DNA of 64,000 nucleotides, taken from NCBI GenBank assembly GCA_019359075.1, contig JAHHIB010000015.1, forward strand, positions 34,331 through 98,330. The letters run 5' to 3'. This document shows, piece after piece, positions 55,147-63,117 of this stretch. The notes below the pieces were generated by a model that saw nothing but the letters and a program-made list of their open reading frames with translations, searched no databases and had not been told where the DNA came from. The stretch's first letter is position 1. Every line of letters starts with the position of its first letter. This DNA comes from Kalymmatonema hyalinum WJT4-NPBG1. GTDB taxonomy: Bacteria > Cyanobacteriota > Cyanobacteriia > Cyanobacteriales > Nostocaceae. Both the position numbers and the translations under genes were made by a program.

Positions 55147-55881
55147 TTATTGATCGCTCACCCAAATATCCTGACTTTCATAAAAATCTCCTCTCTGCTC
55201 CAATGTAAACCCACCTAACAACAATCCCAACCAAACCTCTACCAGTGGCATATTCAGTGCCCTTTGAAGTTCACTCAAGCGGATTGTTGTCTTGATGTGT
55301 GCCATGTGTTGAGCGATCGCAATAGTCCACTCCTCAACGTTTTCCTCATGTGCCAAATTTATAATCTGGTCAGCCAGTTCTGTTTCAGTTGGCGTTTGCT
55401 CCGACAATAGTCTCTCAACCATATTTAGCAGTGCAGCTTTGTCCACTTCACCTACAGTTGAGCTATCTGTCGAATTTCCTAATTTTTTCTTTCGGCTGTC
55501 AGGATATTGTACGCTGTCTGGTTCAGAAAAAAACTCTGCCACATCTAGTGACAATGACTGAACGAACAACTCCACGCAACCTTCTAGATCCACTACTGGT
55601 TCAGTGGGATTGTACTGATGTTCCCACTGGTTCACCATCAGTTCTGCTCTTGCTGCACACACTCGTGATAGCTGCACCAACGCATCTCCTGCTATATGCA
55701 ACTGTTGTATCAATGGTTGTTTTGAGATGGTTCGCTCTAAAGCTTCAAGTAGCTTAAGCAAGTCTGCCATTTCTGGAAACTTAGATGCCGTTTCTAACGA
55801 TTGCCATAAATCGAGTTCACTCTGCCGACTTTTACTCAAATTTTTACCTCTGGATGAAGTGGGCAAGGTCGAGTGGGACAA
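55147..55881 (-). CDS. Hypothetical protein (244 aa)
   Basis: Helical, acidic protein: SELDLWQSLETASKFPEMAD, then LIQQLHIAGDALVQLSRVCA, and a C-terminal HTH-like segment TTIRLSELQRALNMPLVEVW, which suggests the ability to bind DNA. Overlaps the 3' end of the upstream gene by 46 bases, so they are co-translated with the DUF4058 gene. Found in cyanobacteria; function unknown. Confidence 0.55.
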   Translation of the reverse strand: MSHSTLPTSSRGKNLSKSRQSELDLWQSLETASKFPEMADLLKLLEALERTISKQPLIQQLHIAGDALVQLSRVCAARAELMVNQWEHQYNPTEPVVDLEGCVELFVQSLSLDVAEFFSEPDSVQYPDSRKKKLGNSTDSSTVGEVDKAALLNMVERLLSEQTPTETELADQIINLAHEENVEEWTIAIAQHMAHIKTTIRLSELQRALNMPLVEVWLGLLLGGFTLEQRGDFYESQDIWVSDQ

Positions 55882-56387
55882 TTAAGCGGATGCAATTCTA
55901 CTGAAGAACGGAAGCGTTCAATTTTCATTCCACAATGTTTAGAAAAAACACTCAAAATCCTCACAAGTAGCATTTTAACTTGGCTTTCAGTCAGTCCTAA
56001 GCAATGAACTGGCTCAATCTTCGCCACGCGATCGTTACCCATCCACAGTTCTGCCCCCAATGCATGGAGTGGGGAATCTTTTGTTTCTCGATACCAATGA
56101 ACGACAGCCGCCCCAACCGCTGGAGATGGAATTTCAAGCGTTATGACTTGTTGGGAATCTCTGACAGGAAAACCCGGGTGCTCACTCGCATAGAGTTGCT
56201 GTCCTCGTCGCCGGTGCTTCCTTTGATGATTTCGTATCCCCCGATGGCGGTAATAAGAACGGCGGTTGTGGCAATACTTTGGATTCCAGCATCCATCGCC
56301 CGAAGCTCCATGCCTTTGCTGTGCTTCGGACGAACTCAGTTTTGAGCAAAGCCGACATTTTTCACTATCCCGGCGTGCCATTTCCAC
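55836..56387 (-). CDS. Hypothetical Cys/His/Arg-rich protein (183 aa)
   Basis: Begins MEMARRDSEKCRLCSKLSSS with a CxxC knuckle, then a very basic stretch (CWNPKYCHNRRSYYRHRGIR) and a beta-rich part (QVITLEIPSPAVGAAVVHWY). A second ATG six bases in is an alternative start. Overlaps both neighbours in the same orientation, as in compact operons. The basic segment could bind nucleic acid. No family recognised. Confidence 0.4.
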   Translation of the reverse strand: MEMARRDSEKCRLCSKLSSSEAQQRHGASGDGCWNPKYCHNRRSYYRHRGIRNHQRKHRRRGQQLYASEHPGFPVRDSQQVITLEIPSPAVGAAVVHWYRETKDSPLHALGAELWMGNDRVAKIEPVHCLGLTESQVKMLLVRILSVFSKHCGMKIERFRSSVELHPLNCPTRPCPLHPEVKI

Positions 56388-57204
56388 CTCGACGAATTGG
56401 CGCTAGTAATTCCTCAACCCACTGTTGGTTTGCCTTTGATAATGCAGGAGGTGGAATCGGTTGACTGTAGTCAATGCGTTCGTTATACCCAGCACGTTCG
56501 CATACGCTATCAACAATTGCCTGCAAATTAACGCTCAATTCTTCATCTGACAACAAGAGCGGCAAAGGAAAACTCGGAATTGGTTCGGGTAAATTAAAGC
56601 CATATAAATCCGCTTTGGGACGTTGTGAACTTCGACTCACAACGATACGGTAGTCTGTTGGCTGTACATCACCTAACATGGTCATCGGTGAGTGAGCGCG
56701 TAGTAAGTCAATTTCTATCAGATGGGAAAGACTTCCTAAAACCCGCTCCCGTTTCTTTTCATAGGCTGTTCTACCCGAACCTTTTTGTTTGTTTTTGGGC
56801 GATAACACTTCAATTACGGTAATCACAGTATCGCTGCCTATTTCTCGGACTTCCAAATACCGCTCTTTTACGGTTATGGGCATGGGTAGCGCTATTGATT
56901 GCGGACGCTTTTGAGTTAGGGTAGATGCTGTCTCTGGCTGAAGTTTCTCTGTGACTGAATTAGATGAACTGGCTTTCAGGACTGTAGCATCTGGAATTCC
57001 GACTAAAACCTCATCGCCATCCCGGTCTTGGTAAGTGCGAGTTTCGACTTCAATGTAATACTTTGGGCGCAACTGAGGTGCAACTGCATCGGCGTTAGCG
57101 AAGCTCCTCCGGAGGAGGCTCGCCACCAAAAGCCGAGTATGGAATGACGACCAAAAAGCTGGGTGTTCGAGATAGGGATTCATACCTGGAAATAGTGAGG
57201 GCAT
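56365..57204 (-). CDS. DUF4058 family protein
   Basis: 279 aa. The diagnostic start MPSLFPGMNPYLEHPAFWSS and core VITVIEVLSPKNKQKGSGRT identify the family, whose fold is thought to be PD-(D/E)XK-like (the IEVLSPxNK block gives an E-x-K-type pattern). Between LLVA and APQLRPKYY the sequence carries an extra segment, LRRSFANAD, encoded by a Nostocales short repeat (about 57090-57124). Length is otherwise normal. Function unproven; possible nuclease. Confidence 0.85.
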   Translation of the reverse strand: MPSLFPGMNPYLEHPAFWSSFHTRLLVASLLRRSFANADAVAPQLRPKYYIEVETRTYQDRDGDEVLVGIPDATVLKASSSNSVTEKLQPETASTLTQKRPQSIALPMPITVKERYLEVREIGSDTVITVIEVLSPKNKQKGSGRTAYEKKRERVLGSLSHLIEIDLLRAHSPMTMLGDVQPTDYRIVVSRSSQRPKADLYGFNLPEPIPSFPLPLLLSDEELSVNLQAIVDSVCERAGYNERIDYSQPIPPPALSKANQQWVEELLAPIRRGGNGTPG

Positions 57205-57353
57205 TGGTTAAGCTCCCATCCCACAAGGATTTTTCATAGTATACCCTATTCCTTGTTGAATATAGTCGTATTTTAGTCGTATATAAGATATTGGATACAT
57301 ATTTTATGTTGAGTATGTTACGATTAAGGGCGATTGCGTTCATGTGTTAGCCA

Positions 57354-58394
57354 TTGAGTTATAGTTTTGACAACCATTCCCTACCTCCGATCAAACTCAT
57401 CCCACTCGACGATAGGACTGCAGCATCTGCAACGATTCCTAAAAAACTCAGTGGCAAAACTGCAAAGATAAAAGCGCCGATTGATATCCGGTGGGTAAAG
57501 GTACAAGAATTTTTACGAAGCAGTAACCTTAGCCCTAATAGCCGTAAATTGTATGAACGGGAACTCAAGCGTTTTTTGGGCTGGACAGAACTGCATTACC
57601 AAGAGTTACGTCCTCGTCACCTAGGACATTACAAAGAATATTTGATGGAGGATGTACAGACTGATGCTGGTAAAGCTCTGACCAAAAATAGCATCAACAG
57701 TGCGCTGACAGCCCTGAAGAGTTTCTTCAAATGGTTGACTTTAACTTATCCTGATATGATTTCTACTAACCCGACAGTTGGGGTGAAGTTTGAAAAGGTG
57801 CCCCTGCCACCAGCACAAAGTTTAACATCTCAACAAATGCAACAGGTTTGGGAGGCGTTGGAATTTTTGGGAGAGACTAAACACCGGGATATTGCTCTTG
57901 TCCATATCCTCACTCATGGGTTGAGGGCGGGGGAAATTGTAGATTTAAATGTAGGTGCGTTTGATGGCAAGTTGCTGTTTTTGGCAGATACAAAAACTGA
58001 TGAACCGCGACTCGTACCTCTGCGCAAGGAAAGCCGTGAAGCACTTGGGAATTATCTATCATGGCGAGAAGAACAAGGGGAGCAAATGATGAGCACAAGC
58101 CCACTGATTGTCTCCCACCACAATTCACGCAAAGGGGAACGGCTAAGCTATCACGGCATTTATTTTGCTATAGAGAAAATTGGCGAACTGGCTGATATTC
58201 CTAATCTGCATCCACACCAATTCCGCCACACGTATGCAACTGAGTTATTGCTGTTGGGAGTTGATCCCAGTCATGCCAAACGCTTGACAGGGCATCAAAG
58301 CGAGAAAGCGTTTCGGCGGTATACACTTCGCAGTGAGCAAGAAGCGGCGATCGCTGCTTACTATCGTGCCATTGGAGAGGAAAAAGTGGAATAG
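57354..58394 (+). CDS. XerC/D-like tyrosine recombinase
   Basis: 346 aa from a TTG at 57354. The core-binding domain (about 48-130) includes SPNSRKLYERELKRFLGWTE. The catalytic domain has Arg in THGLRAGEIVDLNV, Lys in ADTKTDEPR, HxxR in HPHQFRHTYATELLLLG, His in LTGHQSEKAF and the nucleophile Tyr in RRYTLRSEQ. All key residues are visible. Likely a plasmid resolvase/integrase, distinct from the 17614 recombinase. Faces the DUF4058 operon. Confidence 0.88.
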   Translation: MSYSFDNHSLPPIKLIPLDDRTAASATIPKKLSGKTAKIKAPIDIRWVKVQEFLRSSNLSPNSRKLYERELKRFLGWTELHYQELRPRHLGHYKEYLMEDVQTDAGKALTKNSINSALTALKSFFKWLTLTYPDMISTNPTVGVKFEKVPLPPAQSLTSQQMQQVWEALEFLGETKHRDIALVHILTHGLRAGEIVDLNVGAFDGKLLFLADTKTDEPRLVPLRKESREALGNYLSWREEQGEQMMSTSPLIVSHHNSRKGERLSYHGIYFAIEKIGELADIPNLHPHQFRHTYATELLLLGVDPSHAKRLTGHQSEKAFRRYTLRSEQEAAIAAYYRAIGEEKVE

Positions 58395-58480
58395 GCTCCA
58401 ATACCCTTGGTCGATGCCGCTTTCTCTCCCCCTGCTTCAAGAGCAACCCAAGCGCTCAAGAACTGCTCCTAAATGCTGTT

Positions 58481-58783
58481 TTATAAATCCCAATCAAGTG
58501 TGAAAGTTTCGTCACCGTCTTTTGGTTGGTGTTGGGGCTCATCTAGAGTATGCGTTGATTCAACCACAGTGGCTGACTCCGTTTGTATGGGGATTGTATT
58601 GGGGTTGAGGACTACAGTTGGTATTGGTAATGCACCCTGCTTAAACGCAAAGTAGCAATCAACAATAAAGTAAAGCGTCTCTAGATAACTTTTACCTAAT
58701 CGTTGGGATTCTCGGAATATACGCTCACGGTAGCTATCTTTAATTCGGACTTTTTCTGGAGTTTTGTCTTGCTGAGAAACCAT
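58481..58783 (-). CDS. ParR-like small adaptor (100 aa)
   Basis: Starts MVSQQDKTPEKVRIKDSYRE; residues 10-50 (RIFRESQRLGKSYLETLYFI) look like a compact helical DNA-binding unit, and the C-terminal half is acidic and disordered, which could touch the ParM filament. Encoded 41 bases after the ParM-like gene on the same strand. The ParR role is inferred from position and size. Confidence 0.55.
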   Translation of the reverse strand: MVSQQDKTPEKVRIKDSYRERIFRESQRLGKSYLETLYFIVDCYFAFKQGALPIPTVVLNPNTIPIQTESATVVESTHTLDEPQHQPKDGDETFTLDWDL

Positions 58784-58824
58784 GTTATTGTGGTGGTTGA
58801 CGATTCACTGTTGACGATTTACTG

Positions 58825-59775
58825 TTAACTGTTAACAGTCATTACAATTGCTTTAGCCATTTGCAATAGCCCATAAGAATTAGCCTCTACCGGGTTTTCT
58901 AGAATTTCAAACCCGTTTTGTATGAGCAGTTTTTTAAACCCAGGAAGCAAGCAACCGCCGCCAATAGCCCAAATTTCATCCCCTTGGTGTTTGGCATCAA
59001 GGGCAAGATTGACAGGCTTTTTCAGATAGCTTTCATACCAATCTTTAAGACAAGTGGTGTAAACTTCTTTGATATCAATATCACGGCTGTATTTGGTATG
59101 TCCCATTTCAAGACAAAAGCGAATTTTCGATAAGTCCCCAAGCTTACCACCGTTTAGATGTTTCATCTTCTTGGCAATCTCACCGATGAGAACTTCCACA
59201 CCAGCAGCGTAGGGGGTATGTACTTCTCTTTTACCTTGATTGTAACGAGAATAAAGCGTTGTACCATTCCCAAAATCTACGACGGTTAACTTTTTGGGCA
59301 GCTTTCGACCAAACAAAGCACCCATACCTTCAGGCACGACTTTGAGAACTTCTACTTTGACATCAGATAGCTTGCCAGCGAGCATTGGTTGATATTCACC
59401 ATTGAGTATTTGACACAGCTCTGAGGCCAAAGCAATATCATGTAAGCTGACGACTAGCTTTAAGTGCCAAACCTTGCGATGTGGTAAATGAGCCAATGCA
59501 CCCAATAAAGTAATAAGGGCGTTGTTGACTTTGTTGATGTTGCTATCTGTGTTTCGCTCAAAGTAGTATCCGGTGCGGAAAGCTGACTCCCCAACAGTGT
59601 AAGCATTACCATTAAAAACCACCCGACCGGGTACATCTTCCATTTCTTCTTTTGAGATGTAACTAGGAATTCTAATCACATCAAAACCATCGACTAACAG
59701 TTTGACGCTACCATAGCCATTATCAAAACCCGCACAAAAAATCTTTTGATTCGCGTGAATGTTCTTAGAACTCAT
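58825..59775 (-). CDS. ParM/StbA-like actin-fold ATPase (second copy)
   Basis: About 316 aa from ATG 59775 (MSSKNIHANQK); an upstream TTG adds three residues. Motifs: FCAGFDNGYGSVKLLVDGFD (phosphate 1), LTVVDFGNGTTLYSRY (phosphate 2) and IWAIGGGCLLPGFKKLLIQN (adenosine). It forms ATP-dependent filaments for plasmid segregation in related systems. Clearly different in length and motifs from the ParM-like protein at 7279, so the region may derive from fused replicons. Confidence 0.82.
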   Translation of the reverse strand: MSSKNIHANQKIFCAGFDNGYGSVKLLVDGFDVIRIPSYISKEEMEDVPGRVVFNGNAYTVGESAFRTGYYFERNTDSNINKVNNALITLLGALAHLPHRKVWHLKLVVSLHDIALASELCQILNGEYQPMLAGKLSDVKVEVLKVVPEGMGALFGRKLPKKLTVVDFGNGTTLYSRYNQGKREVHTPYAAGVEVLIGEIAKKMKHLNGGKLGDLSKIRFCLEMGHTKYSRDIDIKEVYTTCLKDWYESYLKKPVNLALDAKHQGDEIWAIGGGCLLPGFKKLLIQNGFEILENPVEANSYGLLQMAKAIVMTVNS

Positions 59776-59784
59776 AGGGGTCAA

Positions 59785-59920
59785 ATGGGGTATAAAACCG
59801 AAATGAGTTCAATATACCCTAAGAAGCACCTATATATACCCTGTATGGGGGTTTATTTTTCCGAAAAACTTCTCATCAATCTTTGGGATACTTATAGCCC
59901 CCACTTATACCCCACAAGCG
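59785..59920. promoter_or_regulatory. Short repeats upstream of second parM (candidate parC)
   Basis: The heptamer TATACCC or its complement occurs repeatedly upstream of the parM-like gene: GGGGTATA near 59787, ATATACCCT near 59812, TATACCC 59835-59841 and TTATACCCC 59905-59913. Such clustered repeats next to a ParM gene suit a ParR-bound centromere and operator. Spacing is irregular. Confidence 0.45.
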
Positions 59921-60179
59921 ATTTACAAACCTAATCTACAGTTCATTTCCGAATACATTAACACAATTTTGGTGGTACATTCCTCTGTGTCTTCGTCGTT
60001 CGTCAGAAGTTAAGGCACTTTCCTTGAAATAAAATCCCAGATCTTCGGGTGATATCAAGTCCGGTTAATTAGTTATTATTCCGTGGAGGAGTGCAAAAAC
60101 CTTAAAATCTTCTCCCCTGCTCCCCTGCCCCTCTGCTGCCTTAATGATAAGTCTTCAACCGGACATGATATAAGTCCCT

Positions 60180-60450
60180 CGCGGTGCGGCATGGTTGAGT
60201 GCTAGCTCCTGCGGAGCCGCACTCGCGTATGCCTACGGCACGCTACGCGAACGCCGTAAGCGTTGCTCCTCCGTGCCTCCTGCGGAGGTCGCACGGTACA
60301 GCGTAGCATATCCGTAAGCGCAAAGCGCACACTGAGCGCAGAGGGTGCCGCAGGCATACATGTTGGCGCAGCGTGTCCGTAAGGACTCAGGACACACTTT
60401 GAATTTGAGCGTAAGCGCAAAGCGCAGGACCCCTCACGCGCAGCGTGTCC
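60180..60450. repeat. Dense Nostocales palindromic repeats
   Basis: A run of overlapping GC-rich palindromes: CTCCTGCGGAGCCGCAC, GCCTACGGCACGCTACGCG, GCGTTGCTCCTCCGTGCCTC, GTAAGCGCAAAGCGCAC, CGCAGCGTGTCCGTA. These belong to the short repeat families scattered through filamentous cyanobacteria. No gene is supported in 59921-60558. Confidence 0.7.
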
Positions 60451-60558
60451 GTAGAAACGAGAGCGAGTGGGGCAGAAAGTTTTAATGAAACGGTTGAACG
60501 ATTTGTTTTAACCCATCCATCATGTGACACTATAAATTAAGTTGCCGTAACTAACATC

Positions 60559-61341
60559 ATGGCGTACAAAATTACAATTTTTAATATGAAGGGAGGAGTT
60601 GGCAAATCTGCTACTGCAACCAATCTGGCAGATGGAATCTCTCGATTTAAGAAGAAGAAAGTTTTATTAGTGGATATTGATCCCCAGGGAACCTCTAGTG
60701 CTTCGCTTGGCATTGAAATTTGGAAACTAGAGACTCAACTGAAGGATGTTCTTCAGAGCGATTCTACCACTGAGCGAAAGCAACGCCTCAAGAGTGCGAT
60801 TATGAAAGTTTGTGGCTGCCAAGTGGATATTTTGCCATCCAATATTTTGCTTGCAGTAGAGGAACTGCAAATTTCCGGATTGCCTGGACGAGAGAATTTA
60901 CTGAAGCGAACGCTGGCTGAGATTGATAGTGACTATGATTTCACCCTAATTGATTGTCCACCTAATATTGGTGTGTTCTCAATTAATGCGTTGAAGGCAA
61001 GCGATGGCGTGATTGTTCCTGTTGATATGAGCTATGTTGGGCTCTTGGGAGTTCAGGGAGTTGAATACGCCTTTAATCTGGTGAAAAATTTTTTAGACCA
61101 TCAAGTGAATGTTTTGGGTGTACTCGCCACTAAATTTGACGGGCGGCAGAAAATCAGCAAAGATGTATTGACATCTTTGCAAGAGCATTTTCAAGAACGT
61201 ATGTTCAAAACAGTCATTCCTACAACTGTACGCATTTCAGAAGCTCCTAGTTTTGGAGTATCAATCTTTGAACACGATCCAAAAGGCACGGGAGCAAAAG
61301 CATACAAAGACCTGATGAATGAGTTGCTTAAGCGCATTTAA
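60559..61341 (+). CDS. parA: ParA partition ATPase
   Basis: 260 aa. Deviant Walker A FNMKGGVGKSATATNLADGI (about 9-28), Walker A' LLVDIDPQGTSSASLG, Walker B YDFTLIDCPPNIGVF. Short N-terminus without HTH, i.e. type Ib-like or chromosomal-style, although the partner ParB is of the standard type. Its C-terminal EAPSFGVSIFEHDPKGTGAK is characteristic. ATP-bound ParA coats the nucleoid and moves plasmids through ParB. The parB gene follows about 360 bases later. Confidence 0.93.
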   Translation: MAYKITIFNMKGGVGKSATATNLADGISRFKKKKVLLVDIDPQGTSSASLGIEIWKLETQLKDVLQSDSTTERKQRLKSAIMKVCGCQVDILPSNILLAVEELQISGLPGRENLLKRTLAEIDSDYDFTLIDCPPNIGVFSINALKASDGVIVPVDMSYVGLLGVQGVEYAFNLVKNFLDHQVNVLGVLATKFDGRQKISKDVLTSLQEHFQERMFKTVIPTTVRISEAPSFGVSIFEHDPKGTGAKAYKDLMNELLKRI

Positions 61342-61658
61342 AATACTGAGAGTGCTGTCAGGCACTTGCCTTGAAATAAAAACAAGCGCCGTATGTTGGT
61401 GGGTTGCTCTTCGTGAAGGGAGATCTAAGAATGAACTGCTGGGATTTTATCGAAAATGACACGGAGACGCCCAGACTCTCCGCGTCTCAAGTTCCGTGTC
61501 CGGAGCGGGAAGCTCCAAGGGTTTAAGACCCCGACTGAATCTTCGATTCAGTCGCTCGAATTCAGGCGGGGCTCAATCCCCGTCTGAATTCCTCCCCGCG
61601 TCCCCCACTCCCCGCGTCTCCGCGTCCTTGAATTTTACGGTCTCCCCGAATCATTTTT

Positions 61659-61678
61659 TTCCAACAACGTTGTCGGAA
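61659..61678. promoter_or_regulatory. Candidate parS palindrome
   Basis: TTCCAACAACGTTGTCGGAA, a near-perfect 20-bp palindrome with the core ACAACGTTGT, lies 22 bases upstream of the parB start. The same core with similar flanks recurs inside parB at 62196-62205. ParB-CTPases load at such palindromes close to parAB. Confidence 0.6.
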
Positions 61679-61699
61679 AAGTCTCCAGGAGTTATGACT

Positions 61700-62629
61700 A
61701 TGTCTAAAAGAGGTCTTGGCAACAATCCTTTCAAAGCTGACTCGACAATGAGCATTTTTAGCCCAACAGCTTTGACGGTCGCAGATGTTGAGCATTCTAT
61801 AACTGTTAACATATCAAGCATTCAACTACCGACTCAGCAACCCCGTCGCTACTTTGACCCGGAAAAATTGCAGCAGTTAGCTGAGTCAATCAAAACTCAT
61901 GGGATACTCGAACCATTACTAGTTCGTCCACTATCGGACAAGTACTACGAGTTAGTAGCTGGAGAACGCCGTTATCGGGCAGCAAAGGAAATAGGACTGA
62001 GTGAGATTCCTGTAGTCGTTCGGGAAATGACGGATGTGCAGGCGATTGAAATCGGACTTATTGAAAATTTGCAGCGAGAAGATCTCAATCCAGTGGAAGA
62101 AACAGAAGGAATTATCACGCTTTTGGCTAATAAGTTGAATGTTCCTTCTGAGGAAATTTCTCAGCTACTACATCGTTTAGCTAAACAGCGTGGCAACAAC
62201 GTTGTCGAAAATGAATCAACACTTCTTTTAGTCGAGTCCGTCTTTCGCTTAGTTGGCAAAATGAGTTGGGAATCCTTTGCTAGTCATCGCTTACCTTTAC
62301 TCAACCTGCCAAACCCGATTCTATCAGCACTTAGAGCCGGAAAAATTGAGTACACAAAGGCTCGAGCCCTGGCACGAATTAAAAACCCTGTTTTGCTGGA
62401 TCAGCTTTTGAACCGGGCAATTGTAGAAAAATGGTCACTCAGTCAAATTCGTGCAGCCATTCAAGAGAATACCCAATCAATTCAACCAGAAGAAATCTCT
62501 CTGAAACAACAATTTGCTCAAATCTCTAAAAGATTGAAATCATCCGCAGTTTGGTCAGAGCCTGACAAACGTCAGCGACTACAGCAATTGCTCGACGAAC
62601 TTCAACAACTAGCAAACATATTGTACTGA
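61700..62629 (+). CDS. parB: ParB centromere-binding protein
   Basis: 309 aa from ATG 61700 (MSKRGLGNNPF), selected because AGGAG lies 8 bases upstream; the longer frame to 61496 is built from short repeats. Domains: ParB/Srx CTPase domain with PTQQPRRYFDPEKLQQLAES, ELVAGERRYRAAKEIGL and NLQREDLNPVEE, then an HTH (SEEISQLLHRLAKQRGN) and a helical dimerisation end (LQQLLDELQQLANILY). It binds parS and clamps DNA. A parS-like core (ACAACGTTGT) is inside its own gene at 62196-62205. Confidence 0.92.
   Translation: MSKRGLGNNPFKADSTMSIFSPTALTVADVEHSITVNISSIQLPTQQPRRYFDPEKLQQLAESIKTHGILEPLLVRPLSDKYYELVAGERRYRAAKEIGLSEIPVVVREMTDVQAIEIGLIENLQREDLNPVEETEGIITLLANKLNVPSEEISQLLHRLAKQRGNNVVENESTLLLVESVFRLVGKMSWESFASHRLPLLNLPNPILSALRAGKIEYTKARALARIKNPVLLDQLLNRAIVEKWSLSQIRAAIQENTQSIQPEEISLKQQFAQISKRLKSSAVWSEPDKRQRLQQLLDELQQLANILY
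62196..62205. promoter_or_regulatory. Second parS-like core inside parB
   Basis: ACAACGTTGT within GGCAACAACGTTGTCGAAAA, sharing the core and the 3' TCG with the palindrome upstream of parB. The outer arms are less complete, so it may be a weaker site or chance. Confidence 0.4.
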
Positions 62630-62653
62630 AAATCAGGGGTTGGGTAAATCCTG

Positions 62654-62786
62654 CTCAAAATTGCCGACAGTGCAAAATCGGGCGCTTGAGGAGGGTTTAC
62701 TGCCAAAATTATCAAGAAGCGCCCGATTTGCTCTCGGAACGTGGATTCAAAATATAGTCATTTATAAACGGCTGGGCAATTTTGAG
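62654..62786. repeat. Nested inverted repeats downstream of parB (MITE-like)
   Basis: Outer stem CTCAAAATTGCC/GGCAATTTTGAG (62654-62665 with 62775-62786) encloses an inner 13-bp stem AAATCGGGCGCTT/AAGCGCCCGATTT (62675-62687 with 62717-62729). No coding frame. Could be a small non-autonomous element or a convergent transcription end. Confidence 0.55.
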
Positions 62787-62899
62787 TAAGTTTAGTGAAG
62801 GGGGAGAAGTAGTGGCTCATATGCGTACGGGTTGGGTGAAACCATGACAAAACCGGACAACCTTATAAAAAACTTACTTGTAAGACTAGTAAATCCTGC

Positions 62900-62962
62900 C
62901 CCAGTTTGGCGGTTTATTGACAATAATTGCAGTAACCAAACTAGGAAACCCGCCAAACTGGG
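62900..62962. repeat. 13-bp inverted repeat
   Basis: CCCAGTTTGGCGG (62900-62912) is exactly inverted at 62950-62962, with the arms extended by TTT/AAA across a one-base bulge. Both this and the previous element are preceded by AAATCCTGC, suggesting that they are related units. Confidence 0.5.
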
Positions 62963-62993
62963 AAGGAAGTCCTGTTTTGTCTAGGAAAAATGA

Positions 62994-63117
62994 AGCGGCA
63001 AAACATCACGCTTCTTAAATATCGACCATCTAGGATTGGTGGCTGGAATAATTGATGAAATCGGTTTAGTCGAACAGATAAATGAATTATTAGGGCTTCC
63101 CCATCAAGAAAAAGTTA
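62994..63117 (+). pseudogene. IS1634-type transposase, N-terminal fragment
   Basis: Reads FLNIDHLGLVAGIIDEIGLV, then EQINELLGLPHQEKVS, matching the DUF4277 N-terminus of IS1634-group transposases. Similarity ends where the group II intron sequence begins (GTGCTCCC). No start codon upstream and no catalytic part follows. Confidence 0.65.

Noticed and set aside
60202..60420. Arg-rich 72-codon frame
   Set aside because: Entirely composed of Nostocales palindromic repeats.
61496..61699. N-terminal extension of ParB
   Set aside because: Encoded by short repeat sequence and the parS-like palindrome; a ribosome binding site with correct spacing precedes the ATG at 61700.
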